Program-made: the position numbers and the translations under genes
Origin: an uncultured Treponema sp.
GTDB lineage: Bacteria > Spirochaetota > Spirochaetia > Treponematales > Treponemataceae
Direction: 5' to 3'
DNA length: 39,200 nt
NCBI GenBank assembly: GCA_938039145.1
Contig: CALHVG010000083.1
Span: forward strand, 1 to 39,200
Shown here: positions 7,771 through 15,673 of the stretch, piece by piece
Layout of the letters: each line of letters starts with the position of its first letter
Numbering within the stretch: the first letter of the stretch is position 1
The notes under the pieces: generated by a model
Seen by the model: the letters and a program-made list of their open reading frames with translations, nothing else
Told to the model about the DNA's origin: nothing
The model's database searches: none

Positions 7771-8583
7771 ATGAAACCAAAAATATTGCTATTGTCTTTT
7801 ATATTTTCTATCAGTCTTATTTCCTGTAAAGAAGAATCTGTAAAAGATTTATTTGAAAGTTTTGTGCATAAAAAACTTAATGAAAAATATATTGTATTAA
7901 AGACAGCCGATGTGACTCCTGTCGAATTGTTAGATAAGGATTATCGAAAAATAATAGCAAATCATAATTATACAATTGTACTACTTGAAAAAGCAAAATC
8001 TATAAAAGAAACGAAATATTGCATTCCCAATTTGGTTTGTCCTATGACGGAGGGTGATGTTGCTATTTGTATGCTTCTCGATATGTATAAAATGTCTGAT
8101 GATTATTTTGAAAATGTAATGTATAAAAATATAAAAAGAGAAGTACATAGTGCAGCTGATTTCTGGCATTATATTCATGTATCCGAAGATAACAGAAATG
8201 AAATTATAAAGAAAATTACCAATTGGATTGGAATTTATACAAACAGTGATTTATTATTCCATTGGAGTGAAGAAGAAATTATCAATCATCGTTTTGAGCT
8301 TATATCCGATACGAAAATAGAAACTTTTGTATTTCATAAGGCAGATGATGGAATGCAAACAGTAACTTGTATTTATGGGAAAAAAAAATCTTTTGTTACC
8401 GGTCCAATTGAATATTGGGGTATAGAAAACGGTTTACTTTGCATTTATCAGCATGAAAATATGCCTTCAAAAAAACAAATCAAAATCGGTAAAATTCGAA
8501 TTGATGAAGAAAAGAAAATTCTGTATGCTTATAGAAATAATAAAAAGGTTGAATATAAATATACAAAAAAGAAAATCACCTAA
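7771..8583 (+). CDS. Hypothetical lipoprotein
   Basis: Predicted 270-residue lipoprotein of no family I recognise. Residues 1-19 form a signal peptide with the lipobox LISC (C19), so it should be anchored in a membrane. The rest is Lys/Glu/Ile/Tyr-rich with no clear motif. The ATG lies only seven bases after the toxin stop and has no visible ribosome binding site, so it may depend on coupling to toxin translation. The stop codon TAA is inside the ACCTAAC box of an attC-like site, the position expected for an integron cassette gene. Base composition is as AT-rich as the rest of the island. Confidence 0.65.
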   Translation: MKPKILLLSFIFSISLISCKEESVKDLFESFVHKKLNEKYIVLKTADVTPVELLDKDYRKIIANHNYTIVLLEKAKSIKETKYCIPNLVCPMTEGDVAICMLLDMYKMSDDYFENVMYKNIKREVHSAADFWHYIHVSEDNRNEIIKKITNWIGIYTNSDLLFHWSEEEIINHRFELISDTKIETFVFHKADDGMQTVTCIYGKKKSFVTGPIEYWGIENGLLCIYQHENMPSKKQIKIGKIRIDEEKKILYAYRNNKKVEYKYTKKKIT

Positions 8584-8640
8584 CATCCGTTTTAATCTAG
8601 CCTTACCTTAGCGGCAATGAAGGCTAAGTGATTGTTAGGC
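8578..8640 (+). other. Integron attC-like recombination site
   Basis: ACCTAAC (8578-8584) fits the attC 5' box RYYYAAC and GTTAGGC (8634-8640) fits the 3' box GTTRRRY. They pair over CCTAACA/TGTTAGG with an unpaired T nearby. Inside, TAGCCTT (8598-8604) and AAGGCTA (8620-8626) form a second exact stem. The site overlaps the stop of the lipoprotein gene, as in gene cassettes. The spacer between the two stems is asymmetric (13 and 7 bases), which is less typical. No integrase gene is in the window; chromosomal integrons are known in Treponema denticola. Confidence 0.5.
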
Positions 8641-8772
8641 AGCAAAGTATGAAACTCCCCAAAAAAGATTTAAAAATTCGGTGAAGAAAAGCAGAACAAA
8701 TCAAACTTTAATGAAAAATTCATTCCGAGCAAGTTGCGGTAAACTCAATGATTTGCTTTTCATCATGTTAAA

Positions 8773-8803
8773 TAAAAAAAGTTTCAGCTAAAACTGAAAC
8801 TTT
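8773..8803 (-). terminator. Rho-independent terminator of the tRNA-Met gene
   Basis: A 10-bp stem, AAAGTTTCAG with CTGAAACTTT (8778-8787 with 8794-8803), six-base loop, followed on the minus strand by seven to eight T. It lies five bases past the tRNA 3' end. Confidence 0.85.
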
Positions 8804-8807
8804 CGTA

Positions 8808-8880
8808 TAGCGGGGGCAGGACTCGAACCTGCGGCCTCCGGGTTATGAGCCCGACGAGCTGCCAACTGCTCTACCCCGCG
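8808..8880 (-). tRNA. Initiator tRNA-fMet (CAT)
   Basis: On the minus strand the gene begins CGCGGGGTAGAGCAG and carries anticodon CAT in the loop of CGGGCTCATAACCCG. Three consecutive G-C pairs in the anticodon stem (GGG/CCC) and a C1-T72 mismatch are the marks of an initiator tRNA. The T arm is GCAGG TTCGAGT CCTGC. CCA is not encoded. The 3' end points toward the accessory island to its left, a common place for island insertion, although no duplicated tRNA end was found. Confidence 0.95.
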
Positions 8881-8897
8881 TCGAATTGTTTGACTAC

Positions 8898-8924
8898 AGT
8901 ATAGTTTTTGTCTAAAAGTGTCAA
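8898..8924 (-). promoter_or_regulatory. Promoter of tRNA-fMet
   Basis: Minus strand: TTGACA (8919-8924), 15-base spacer, TATACT (8898-8903). The -10 ends about 18 bases before the tRNA 5' end. The spacer is slightly short, but both boxes are near consensus. Confidence 0.65.
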
Positions 8925-8998
8925 CCCTTTTTTGAAGGCGTGTTGATAAATGGTCGGAAGCCGTTATTTTCCATATAATTTTATTGTAATAAATATTG

Positions 8999-9027
8999 TT
9001 GATTAACTGTAAATGTTCTGTTACATT
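8999..9027 (+). promoter_or_regulatory. Candidate promoter upstream of the peptide-importer operon
   Basis: TTGATT (8999-9004), 17-base spacer, TACATT (9022-9027). It is the best-spaced sigma-70-like pair in the 360-base gap before the operon, but it lies 260 bases from the first gene. The rest of the gap shows nothing except a 30-codon reading frame at 9135. Confidence 0.35.
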
Positions 9028-9134
9028 TTATCTCGCAAAAGGCCGATGGGTAAAATCGCGGTCTTTGAATTGGCTTCTGTTAGGATTTGCAGTGCAGATT
9101 TTGATAAAGCAAGTTCAAAACTTCGGAGAGGAAA

Positions 9135-9227
9135 ATGAAAAAAACGCTGGCTGTTCTATCCGGTAATGGGGCTTCCCGTAAAATTTTAAATTCATCTTAT
9201 TCTCTTCAAGTCTTGAATGCACAATAG
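9135..9227 (+). CDS. Possible small ORF (30 codons)
   Basis: ATG at 9135 preceded at the right distance by GGAGAGG; reads MKKTLAVLSGNGASRKIL and on to LNAQ, then TAG. It starts like a secretion signal but has no hydrophobic core. It could be a leader peptide for the operon at 9287, a remnant, or chance. Confidence 0.25.
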   Translation: MKKTLAVLSGNGASRKILNSSYSLQVLNAQ

Positions 9228-9286
9228 TTTACACTGCACAATCCCGGAACTCTTTGGTTTGTAGACTTATTTTAAGGAGATTAAAG

Positions 9287-10927
9287 ATGTCTAAAACATT
9301 CGTGAAAAGTAGTGCAAAGCTTTTTTGCGCTATCTTGGGTCTTTCTCTGGTTTGTATGGTGCAGGCTTTTTCAAAGCCTAAAAAAACAGAACTCATAAAA
9401 GAGGAAGAGGGTTTCTATTACGGATATGGAAAGGCTTCGTCTCAGGCGGAAGCCTTGGCAATCGCAAAAAAGGATCTTATTGAAACGGCTTTGACGGCAA
9501 CGCTGCGTCTTAAAAACGAAAAAGCGTCCCGAGTTTCCGTAAGCGCTCAGTGCGCATCCGAAAGGTTTGATTCTTTAAAGCCTATTTATCCAAAGGCAAA
9601 AGATCTTACCACCGTGGCTTACAAAGTTAGCCTCAAGGATTGGGAAAAGGATTCTAAAGCGCACGACGAAAAGCTTCGCGGAACGCTGACTCCGCTTTAC
9701 AATTCCATAATTGCAAAGGGCGCAGCCACGGAAAAACTGAATAAAGCCGCAGAAATCCTCAATATTCTTGCGGAATACGGTCAGGCTGACCTTTTGACAA
9801 TGCAGGCAGACGGAACGGAACTTTTTTCTCGAAAAGTGGAAAATGTTTGTCAATCAATAGTAGAAAATCTTGTTTTTGAAATTCCGACTGCAAACGGATT
9901 TGTAAATCCTGAAACGGAATTTTCCGTAAAGGTTTCCGATAAATCCGGCGCAGCCGTTTCCGGGCTTTCTGTAAAGGCGCTTTGGGAACTTCCGGCGTTG
10001 TCGATTACTACGGCAAGCACGGATGTTCCGGGTGTTGTGTCCGTTGTAAAGACGGATTCCCGCGGAAGAGCAAAAATTGAATTTCCTATGGACGAAGTTT
10101 TCAAGGGAAAGATTATTTGTCTTACCGTTTCAACGCCGTTTTCTATGTCGGAAAGAGCCACAAAGGCAATGAGAAAATTGGATGCTGAAACCGCCGTTGA
10201 AGGTCATTATATGTATATAGAAAATCTCGGCGATTTCTTTAAGTCCGTGGCGATAAAGGGCGGTGAATATTCGACCGGTTCCGTTCCGCAGGATTCAAGA
10301 GCCGGCGCAAAAGAAAAAAAGCGCACCGTCACTCTTAAACCGTATGCCATAGATGTTGCGCCTGTAACAAATTATCAGTATGCGGCGTATCTTTATCTTT
10401 CGGAATCCGAAATGTTCCCCGAATATTTTGACAATTCCGACTACAATCAGGAAAATCAGCCTGTGGTCGGAATTACTGCCGCCGATGCCGAATCTTATGC
10501 GGCTTGGCTTTCTGCTCAAACGGGTGAAAAATATCGTCTTCCAACTGATGATGAATGGGAAGTTGCAGCCCGTGCTGATTCGACCGATGTTTATCCGTGG
10601 GGTGACGAGACTCCGAATAAAGCAAAGGCAGCCAATTTCAGGGGCAATGGAAAATTCAATGCACCGTCGCCGGTCGGTTCGTTTATGAACGGAGCGAACG
10701 CTTGGGGAATCGTGGATATGTCGGGAAACGTTTGGGAATGGACGTCTATGGTTCGTGACGGAGAAGAAGGTTTCCGCACTGTAAAAGGCGGTTCCTGGAT
10801 GGATGGGCCCTTGGATTTAAGAATTTCAAACTTCAAAAATATCGATTCTGAAGTTGGAAGCCCGGATGTCGGGTTCCGGCTTGTAAAGGATATAATCGAA
10901 CAGGAGGTTATGGATGAAAAAAACTAA
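9287..10927 (+). CDS. Exported protein with inactive FGE-sulfatase (SUMF1) fold domain
   Basis: Predicted 546-residue exported protein. Residues 1-27 are a signal peptide (likely cut after VQA), followed by a segment (about 45-110) whose SSQAEALAIAKKDLIETAL pattern resembles LPP20-type envelope modules, a middle beta-rich part, and a C-terminal formylglycine-generating-enzyme-like domain (about 315-535: GGEYSTGSVP, PVTNYQYAAYL, YRLPTDDEWEVAAR, GNVWEWT, KGGSWMDG, DVGFRLV). The two active-site cysteines of true FGE are absent, so a binding or structural role is likely. Start at ATG 9287 chosen over an in-frame start at 9254 because AAGGAG lies seven bases before it. First gene of an operon with a peptide-type ABC importer; it overlaps the next gene by 14 bases. 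Confidence 0.75.
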   Translation: MSKTFVKSSAKLFCAILGLSLVCMVQAFSKPKKTELIKEEEGFYYGYGKASSQAEALAIAKKDLIETALTATLRLKNEKASRVSVSAQCASERFDSLKPIYPKAKDLTTVAYKVSLKDWEKDSKAHDEKLRGTLTPLYNSIIAKGAATEKLNKAAEILNILAEYGQADLLTMQADGTELFSRKVENVCQSIVENLVFEIPTANGFVNPETEFSVKVSDKSGAAVSGLSVKALWELPALSITTASTDVPGVVSVVKTDSRGRAKIEFPMDEVFKGKIICLTVSTPFSMSERATKAMRKLDAETAVEGHYMYIENLGDFFKSVAIKGGEYSTGSVPQDSRAGAKEKKRTVTLKPYAIDVAPVTNYQYAAYLYLSESEMFPEYFDNSDYNQENQPVVGITAADAESYAAWLSAQTGEKYRLPTDDEWEVAARADSTDVYPWGDETPNKAKAANFRGNGKFNAPSPVGSFMNGANAWGIVDMSGNVWEWTSMVRDGEEGFRTVKGGSWMDGPLDLRISNFKNIDSEVGSPDVGFRLVKDIIEQEVMDEKN

Positions 10928-12377
10928 ACTAGGTCTTTTTGCTTTGATTGCCGTTGTCGCTTTGTTCTTTTCTTGCGAATCAACGGACAACTTGGTTGAC
11001 AGCGACCCTGCTGTAGGTCGAGGTATTGCGGCATGGAATAACCGCGGGCCTTCTTCCTCAACCGCGTATTGGGATGAAATTGCCGATGCGTCCAAGAAAA
11101 AGAAGTGGCTCAATTATGTAACGTTGTACGAAGCCGGTGTTCAGGCTTTGGACAGCACGGATTCTATTAAAGCGTCCAACGAGGCAAAGCTGCTTCAGGC
11201 TACAAACACGGCTGTAAACAAATTCAGCGCATTGGATTCTATGCTTCAGATTCCTGCGGATGTCAAAGAAAAAGGTGCTACCGTAAGTGCCGCAAGAATT
11301 GACAAACTTTTGGCTTCCGAAAGACTTTCCGAGGCAAAAAAGCTTAATAAATCGGCGATTGCCTTGTTCGGCATGAACGATGCGATTACTCAGGCGGGAA
11401 GTGAAATTGAAATTGTAGACACGATTGTTTCAAAGAAGAAGTCGCTTCAGGAACAGGCAAAAAAAGCCGGCGAAAAGGAAACTTTTGACGAAAAAGTCGC
11501 GGCGTATGATGCGGTGATTGCAAAGTATCCGGCTGTTGAATCCGAGGTTAATACTCTTGTAAAGCAGTCTACCGTTGCCGAATCCGACGGCGTTGTCGCT
11601 TCTGTAAAGTCGTTCAAAAAAGTTCGACAGGATATTGTTATCCTTCGTTCCGGAGTGTTTCGAGACGAGGCTTATGCTTATATGGATAGGCTTGGCGAAG
11701 AATTTGCAAGACAGCCTGAAGAAGGTTCGGGAACCGGAAAAAACGGTGCTTTTACCGTATACGATACCCGAAATCATTATCAGTCAATCGCAAAAAACAT
11801 GGAAGATATTTTCGGTCAGCTTCAGGAGTTTTCTGCAAAATATCCAAAGGACGTAAGCCCTGACATGGTTGCAGAAGCAAAATCCTTTAAAGACGATTTG
11901 AACGCAAAAATTGCCCAAATCAACAAGGAAATTGCGATAAAAGAAGAAATTGAAAGCCGCGGAAAAACCGTACTGCCTCTCATGATAGGACTTTTCAATG
12001 CCGACCCGAAATCCTCCGCTTCCGGAAAGAAATCTCGTCCTGCAAAGTTCAGTGCGACAAAGCAGTCCAAGAGCGAATATTGGTGGGGAATGGTTTCTAT
12101 TCCGAAGGGAACGCTGAACGACCTTGTAATCACGCTGAAGGATAACAGGACTCTTAGAGTGTTCAATCAGAATACCCACAGCGGAAAAGACATTGAAAAG
12201 AAGAATCTTCAGGATCTTGTGAGCAAGCAGAATAAAGTCGGAAACTCTTGGCCGGTGTTGAATGCGGGCGCACAGCTTACATCCGACAAATACTTTTTTG
12301 AGATTCAGAAAGGCAAGACGGATAGTTACTCCGGCGAAGTCGTCATATACAATTCATTTGTTGTAAGGAGCCGCTAA
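10914..12377 (+). CDS. Lipoprotein with coiled-coil regions, importer operon
   Basis: Predicted 487-residue lipoprotein: signal peptide with lipobox FFSC (C21). The body is rich in Lys, Ala, Glu and Ser with long helical, probably coiled-coil stretches (about 60-340) and ends in a beta-rich part (EYWWGMVSIPKG, LVITLKDNRTLRVF). I recognise no named family. A strong AGGAGG site precedes the ATG inside the end of the SUMF1-like gene, and the next gene starts two bases after its stop, so it belongs to the importer operon. It may help dock substrate or anchor the binding protein; this is inferred from position only. Confidence 0.7.
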   Translation: MKKTKLGLFALIAVVALFFSCESTDNLVDSDPAVGRGIAAWNNRGPSSSTAYWDEIADASKKKKWLNYVTLYEAGVQALDSTDSIKASNEAKLLQATNTAVNKFSALDSMLQIPADVKEKGATVSAARIDKLLASERLSEAKKLNKSAIALFGMNDAITQAGSEIEIVDTIVSKKKSLQEQAKKAGEKETFDEKVAAYDAVIAKYPAVESEVNTLVKQSTVAESDGVVASVKSFKKVRQDIVILRSGVFRDEAYAYMDRLGEEFARQPEEGSGTGKNGAFTVYDTRNHYQSIAKNMEDIFGQLQEFSAKYPKDVSPDMVAEAKSFKDDLNAKIAQINKEIAIKEEIESRGKTVLPLMIGLFNADPKSSASGKKSRPAKFSATKQSKSEYWWGMVSIPKGTLNDLVITLKDNRTLRVFNQNTHSGKDIEKKNLQDLVSKQNKVGNSWPVLNAGAQLTSDKYFFEIQKGKTDSYSGEVVIYNSFVVRSR

Positions 12378-12379
12378 TT

Positions 12380-13978
12380 ATGGCAAAAAAAATAAACAAA
12401 AAAATAATCGGAATAATAGTTGGCGTTGCGGCGGTAGTGGTTATTGCCGCTGCCGTGGTAATTGCAAAGGTTCAGCCCAGAGGAATGACTGTGGCGGTTT
12501 CTACATTGCCGGACTCGTTGAATCCGGTTCTTGTGCAGAATACGTCGGGATTGAACGCAAACGAGCTTATTTTTGACGGACTTGTGAATTATACCGTAGA
12601 TCCGGTTAGCAAAGTCCGCTATCCGGAATTGGCTTTGGCAGACAGCATTGAACAGGATTCGGACACAAAGCGGATATACACCGTCGTTCTTAGGGATACA
12701 GAATGGCACGACGGAATTCCGCTTTCCGCAGACGATGTTGTGTATTCGTTTAAGGCTTATACCCTTCCTGAGAACGAATCTCCCAGCAGAGAATATCTTT
12801 TGTCGTTCATAAAAGATGTAACAGCCAAGGATGACAAGACCGTTTTGGTTGAATTCAAAAATCCTATTCCTGATTACAGAGCGCAGGCGGTTCTTACGTT
12901 CAAAATCATTCCATGCAAATACAATGGAAAGGATATGGCTGTAAATCTTAGAGAAGGCGAAAACGAGCGTGCTTTTGCAACTGCGCCTATCGGAACAGGC
13001 CCCTTTAAGCTTGTAAAATGGGAAATCGGAAAATGGCTCACTTTCCAGTCTAACGGAATATATATAAACGGCCGTCCGCAGGCAGACAGCCTTGTTATAA
13101 AAAGAACGATTGACCCTGTTGTCCGAATGAATGAGCTTCGCAAAGGAAGAATAAATGTAGTTCTTGAAACGAATCCGATGGATCGTCCGACGGTGGCAAA
13201 AATCAAGGATGTGGATATTAATTCTTATATGCCGTACGCATTTTACGAAATTGCGATAAACACAAATGTTTTCTCGAATGCGGAAGCTCGACAGGCTATG
13301 GCAATGGCGCTTGATAAGAAAAATCTTGTTCCGGGAATCACGGACAACGACGAAACTGTTTGCATAAACAACGGCCCGTTCCCGTCAAATTTTTATCAGA
13401 AAAGTATGCCCGAATACAGAAATACGGAAATGGATAACCTTTTGCCGTTTGACCTTTCAAAGGCAAAAATTCTTGCAAAAAAAGCGAATCTTTCAAATCA
13501 GAATGCGACCCTTATTTATCCTGATTCGATGGGCGAATTCGGAAAAAATCTTGCCGAGGGAGTTGCAAAACAGCTTTCCGAAATCGGATTGAAAGTTGAT
13601 GTTCGCCGAGCCGGAGACCAGGTATTCAACAGAACTGTATTCAACGAAAAGAATTTTGAAATGGCTTTGATATACAGAGAAGGATTTGACAACATTTATT
13701 CTTCGCTTGGCGATTACTACCGTTCGACAAGCAAAGCAAACATAACGGGTATTGCTGATAAATCTTTGGACACAATGTTTACTGCATGGGAAAAAGAAGT
13801 TTCTGCTCCTGAATTGATAAAGAAAACTGATGCGATTAATGCAAAAATCAGTGAGCTTTCGCCGGCATTATATCTTTGTACTCTTCAGAAGGATGTCTAT
13901 TCCAGAGGTTTGACTAATGTTGCCATCGGATCTGACAATCCGTTCCTTTCTGTAGAATATTGGAAATTTAAGAACTAA
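12380..13978 (+). CDS. Extracytoplasmic solute-binding protein, family 5 (OppA/DppA-like)
   Basis: Predicted 532-residue substrate-binding protein of the SBP_bac_5 family, which feeds peptides, nickel or similar ligands to ABC importers. Residues 9-29 are a single hydrophobic segment with no lipobox, so the protein is probably held by an uncleaved N-terminal anchor. Family features include TLPDSLNPVL near the start, ELIFDGLVNY, WHDGIPLSADDVVYSFK and the GTGPFKLVKW segment. GAGC-AAGGAG-type ribosome binding site (AAGGAG 13 to 8 bases before the ATG). Two permeases and a double ATPase follow, so the cluster is a complete importer. The ligand cannot be told from the sequence. Confidence 0.85.
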   Translation: MAKKINKKIIGIIVGVAAVVVIAAAVVIAKVQPRGMTVAVSTLPDSLNPVLVQNTSGLNANELIFDGLVNYTVDPVSKVRYPELALADSIEQDSDTKRIYTVVLRDTEWHDGIPLSADDVVYSFKAYTLPENESPSREYLLSFIKDVTAKDDKTVLVEFKNPIPDYRAQAVLTFKIIPCKYNGKDMAVNLREGENERAFATAPIGTGPFKLVKWEIGKWLTFQSNGIYINGRPQADSLVIKRTIDPVVRMNELRKGRINVVLETNPMDRPTVAKIKDVDINSYMPYAFYEIAINTNVFSNAEARQAMAMALDKKNLVPGITDNDETVCINNGPFPSNFYQKSMPEYRNTEMDNLLPFDLSKAKILAKKANLSNQNATLIYPDSMGEFGKNLAEGVAKQLSEIGLKVDVRRAGDQVFNRTVFNEKNFEMALIYREGFDNIYSSLGDYYRSTSKANITGIADKSLDTMFTAWEKEVSAPELIKKTDAINAKISELSPALYLCTLQKDVYSRGLTNVAIGSDNPFLSVEYWKFKN

Positions 13979-13992
13979 GGGGAGATGACGAA

Positions 13993-14874
13993 ATGCGTTT
14001 CTTACGCTTTTTGCTTAAGGAACTTGTCCTACATGGCATAGTTTTTGCCATTGTAGGAACAATCGTTCTTTCAGCTTTATATTTGCTTTCCATCGGCGCG
14101 CCTGCCGATGGCTATTTGGATGCATTGAAGGCTTTCCTTTTGATGCTTGTTGGACATAAAGAATTGTCTCAGGTTGGACCCGGTTTTACTTCGGGACAGA
14201 TTATTTTTGCGGGTGCGGCACAGACATTGCCATTGGCTCTAATCGCATTGATTTTTCTTATTCTTATCGCTCTTGTAAGCGGTTCATATTCGGTTACAAG
14301 CCGATATATGTCGCTTCATTTTGGCGAAACCGGAGATGAAAAATTTGAGAAATTCCTTGCAAATGTTCTTTCGCTGATGGCGGCAGTTCCTTTGTTTGTC
14401 GGATTTTGGCTTCTTTATACGCTGATGGGGCAAGCTCCGCTTCCTGTTATTTCTCTTGTAACGGTGTTGCTTGGCGGACTTGCGTGGGACGGAACGAATT
14501 TTCTTAAAACCGATATGCTTAGCCAGGTGGATCAGACTCACGCTATTGTATTCTCTACTCTTGGAAGAAATTTAGGAAAGTTTTTCCCTATCCCCGGAAC
14601 TTATTCCGGCTATCTGTTTTCGTCCAGCCTCCCAAGGTTCATTCCTTATTTGGCAGGAAAAGTTCCTGCCATCATCGGGTCGGTTACAATCGCAGAAATT
14701 GCGTTTGACTTCCCCGGCTTGGGAAAGAACCTGATTGACGCTCTTATAAACAAAAATACGGATCTTCTTATAACGTCCGTATTCATCCTTCTTTGTATCA
14801 ACGCAATCGTTTCCTTCCTTGTGAAGACCGTATTGTTCTTGATTTATCCGAGGTGGTATGAAAAAGCAATTTAG
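13993..14874 (+). CDS. ABC importer permease (DppB/OppB-like)
   Basis: Predicted 293-residue integral membrane protein with about six hydrophobic segments. The C-terminal part holds IAEIAFDFPGLGKNLIDALI, matching the conserved E..F..PGLG region of OppB/DppB permeases. GGGGAG precedes the ATG. Its last 17 bases overlap the second permease, so the two should be made together and form the translocation pore of the importer. Confidence 0.85.
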   Translation: MRFLRFLLKELVLHGIVFAIVGTIVLSALYLLSIGAPADGYLDALKAFLLMLVGHKELSQVGPGFTSGQIIFAGAAQTLPLALIALIFLILIALVSGSYSVTSRYMSLHFGETGDEKFEKFLANVLSLMAAVPLFVGFWLLYTLMGQAPLPVISLVTVLLGGLAWDGTNFLKTDMLSQVDQTHAIVFSTLGRNLGKFFPIPGTYSGYLFSSSLPRFIPYLAGKVPAIIGSVTIAEIAFDFPGLGKNLIDALINKNTDLLITSVFILLCINAIVSFLVKTVLFLIYPRWYEKAI

Positions 14875-15673
14875 AATTTTAAATATCATTTTGGTGATTC
14901 TTTTCATTTCACCGCTTTTTGTTTCATGGCTTCCTCATGAGTGGTTCGAAAGAATTCTTCCGGAAACTCTCAATCAGGGTGGCTTTATAAAGTCTCTTTT
15001 TGTGTCTTTCCAGGAACTTTCGATTACGCTTGTGACCACTGTGGTTTTTGCTATGCTGATAAGCATTCTTCTTGGTTATCTTAGCGTTCTTTCTATGGGC
15101 GTCGGACGATTTTTCAGCAATATAATGAATGCAATTGAGTCAATTCCTTCTATTCTCATTGCGTTGTTCTGTTATGCGCCTGTTTCGGGTGCGTTGGTTT
15201 CCGTAAAAGGTCCGACTTCGACATGGCTTTCTTTGGGTGTGTTTGTTGCGGCGGCTACGGCAACGGTTCTTCCTGAAGCGGTAAGAAGCATTTCAATTCC
15301 GCTTTCGGATCTTTACAACAGGAAATACAGCGTTTCGTTCCGTTCCTATGGATTTACAAAAGACAGAATTCTTGCGGTTTTGATGAAAACCACGCTGATG
15401 AAAGACACTCTTAAACGTGTTGCGGCAGGAATTCTTCTTAAAACGCTCGTTCTTGACACTTCGTTCGGTTATGTGATTCAGGTTGGTCTTGGCGCTACGG
15501 GAACTCCGCAGCATACCAGTCCGGGCGCATTGATTGCCGCAAACCGCAAGGCGATAATTAATTTTGCCAGCGGCGAATTCAATCCATGGCCGTTTTGGAT
15601 TCCATCCTTGATGCTTTTGGCGGTCAGTATTGCGTTCCTTATCATCTTGAACGAAACAAAGGAGGAAGTATGA
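14858..15673 (+). CDS. ABC importer permease (DppC/OppC-like)
   Basis: Predicted 271-residue membrane protein of the BPD_transp_1 class with about six membrane segments. The cytoplasmic loop EAVRSISIPLSDLYNRKY then SFRSYGFTKDRIL (about 147-185) corresponds to the EAA-type coupling helix that contacts the ATPase. GAGGTGG precedes the ATG. The stop TGA overlaps the ATG of the ATPase gene (ATGA), tight translational coupling. Confidence 0.85.
   Translation: MKKQFRILNIILVILFISPLFVSWLPHEWFERILPETLNQGGFIKSLFVSFQELSITLVTTVVFAMLISILLGYLSVLSMGVGRFFSNIMNAIESIPSILIALFCYAPVSGALVSVKGPTSTWLSLGVFVAAATATVLPEAVRSISIPLSDLYNRKYSVSFRSYGFTKDRILAVLMKTTLMKDTLKRVAAGILLKTLVLDTSFGYVIQVGLGATGTPQHTSPGALIAANRKAIINFASGEFNPWPFWIPSLMLLAVSIAFLIILNETKEEV

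Noticed and set aside
9073..9085. Another attC core (GTTAGGA) near 9078
   Set aside because: The last base breaks the GTTRRRY rule and no pairing partner box is found.
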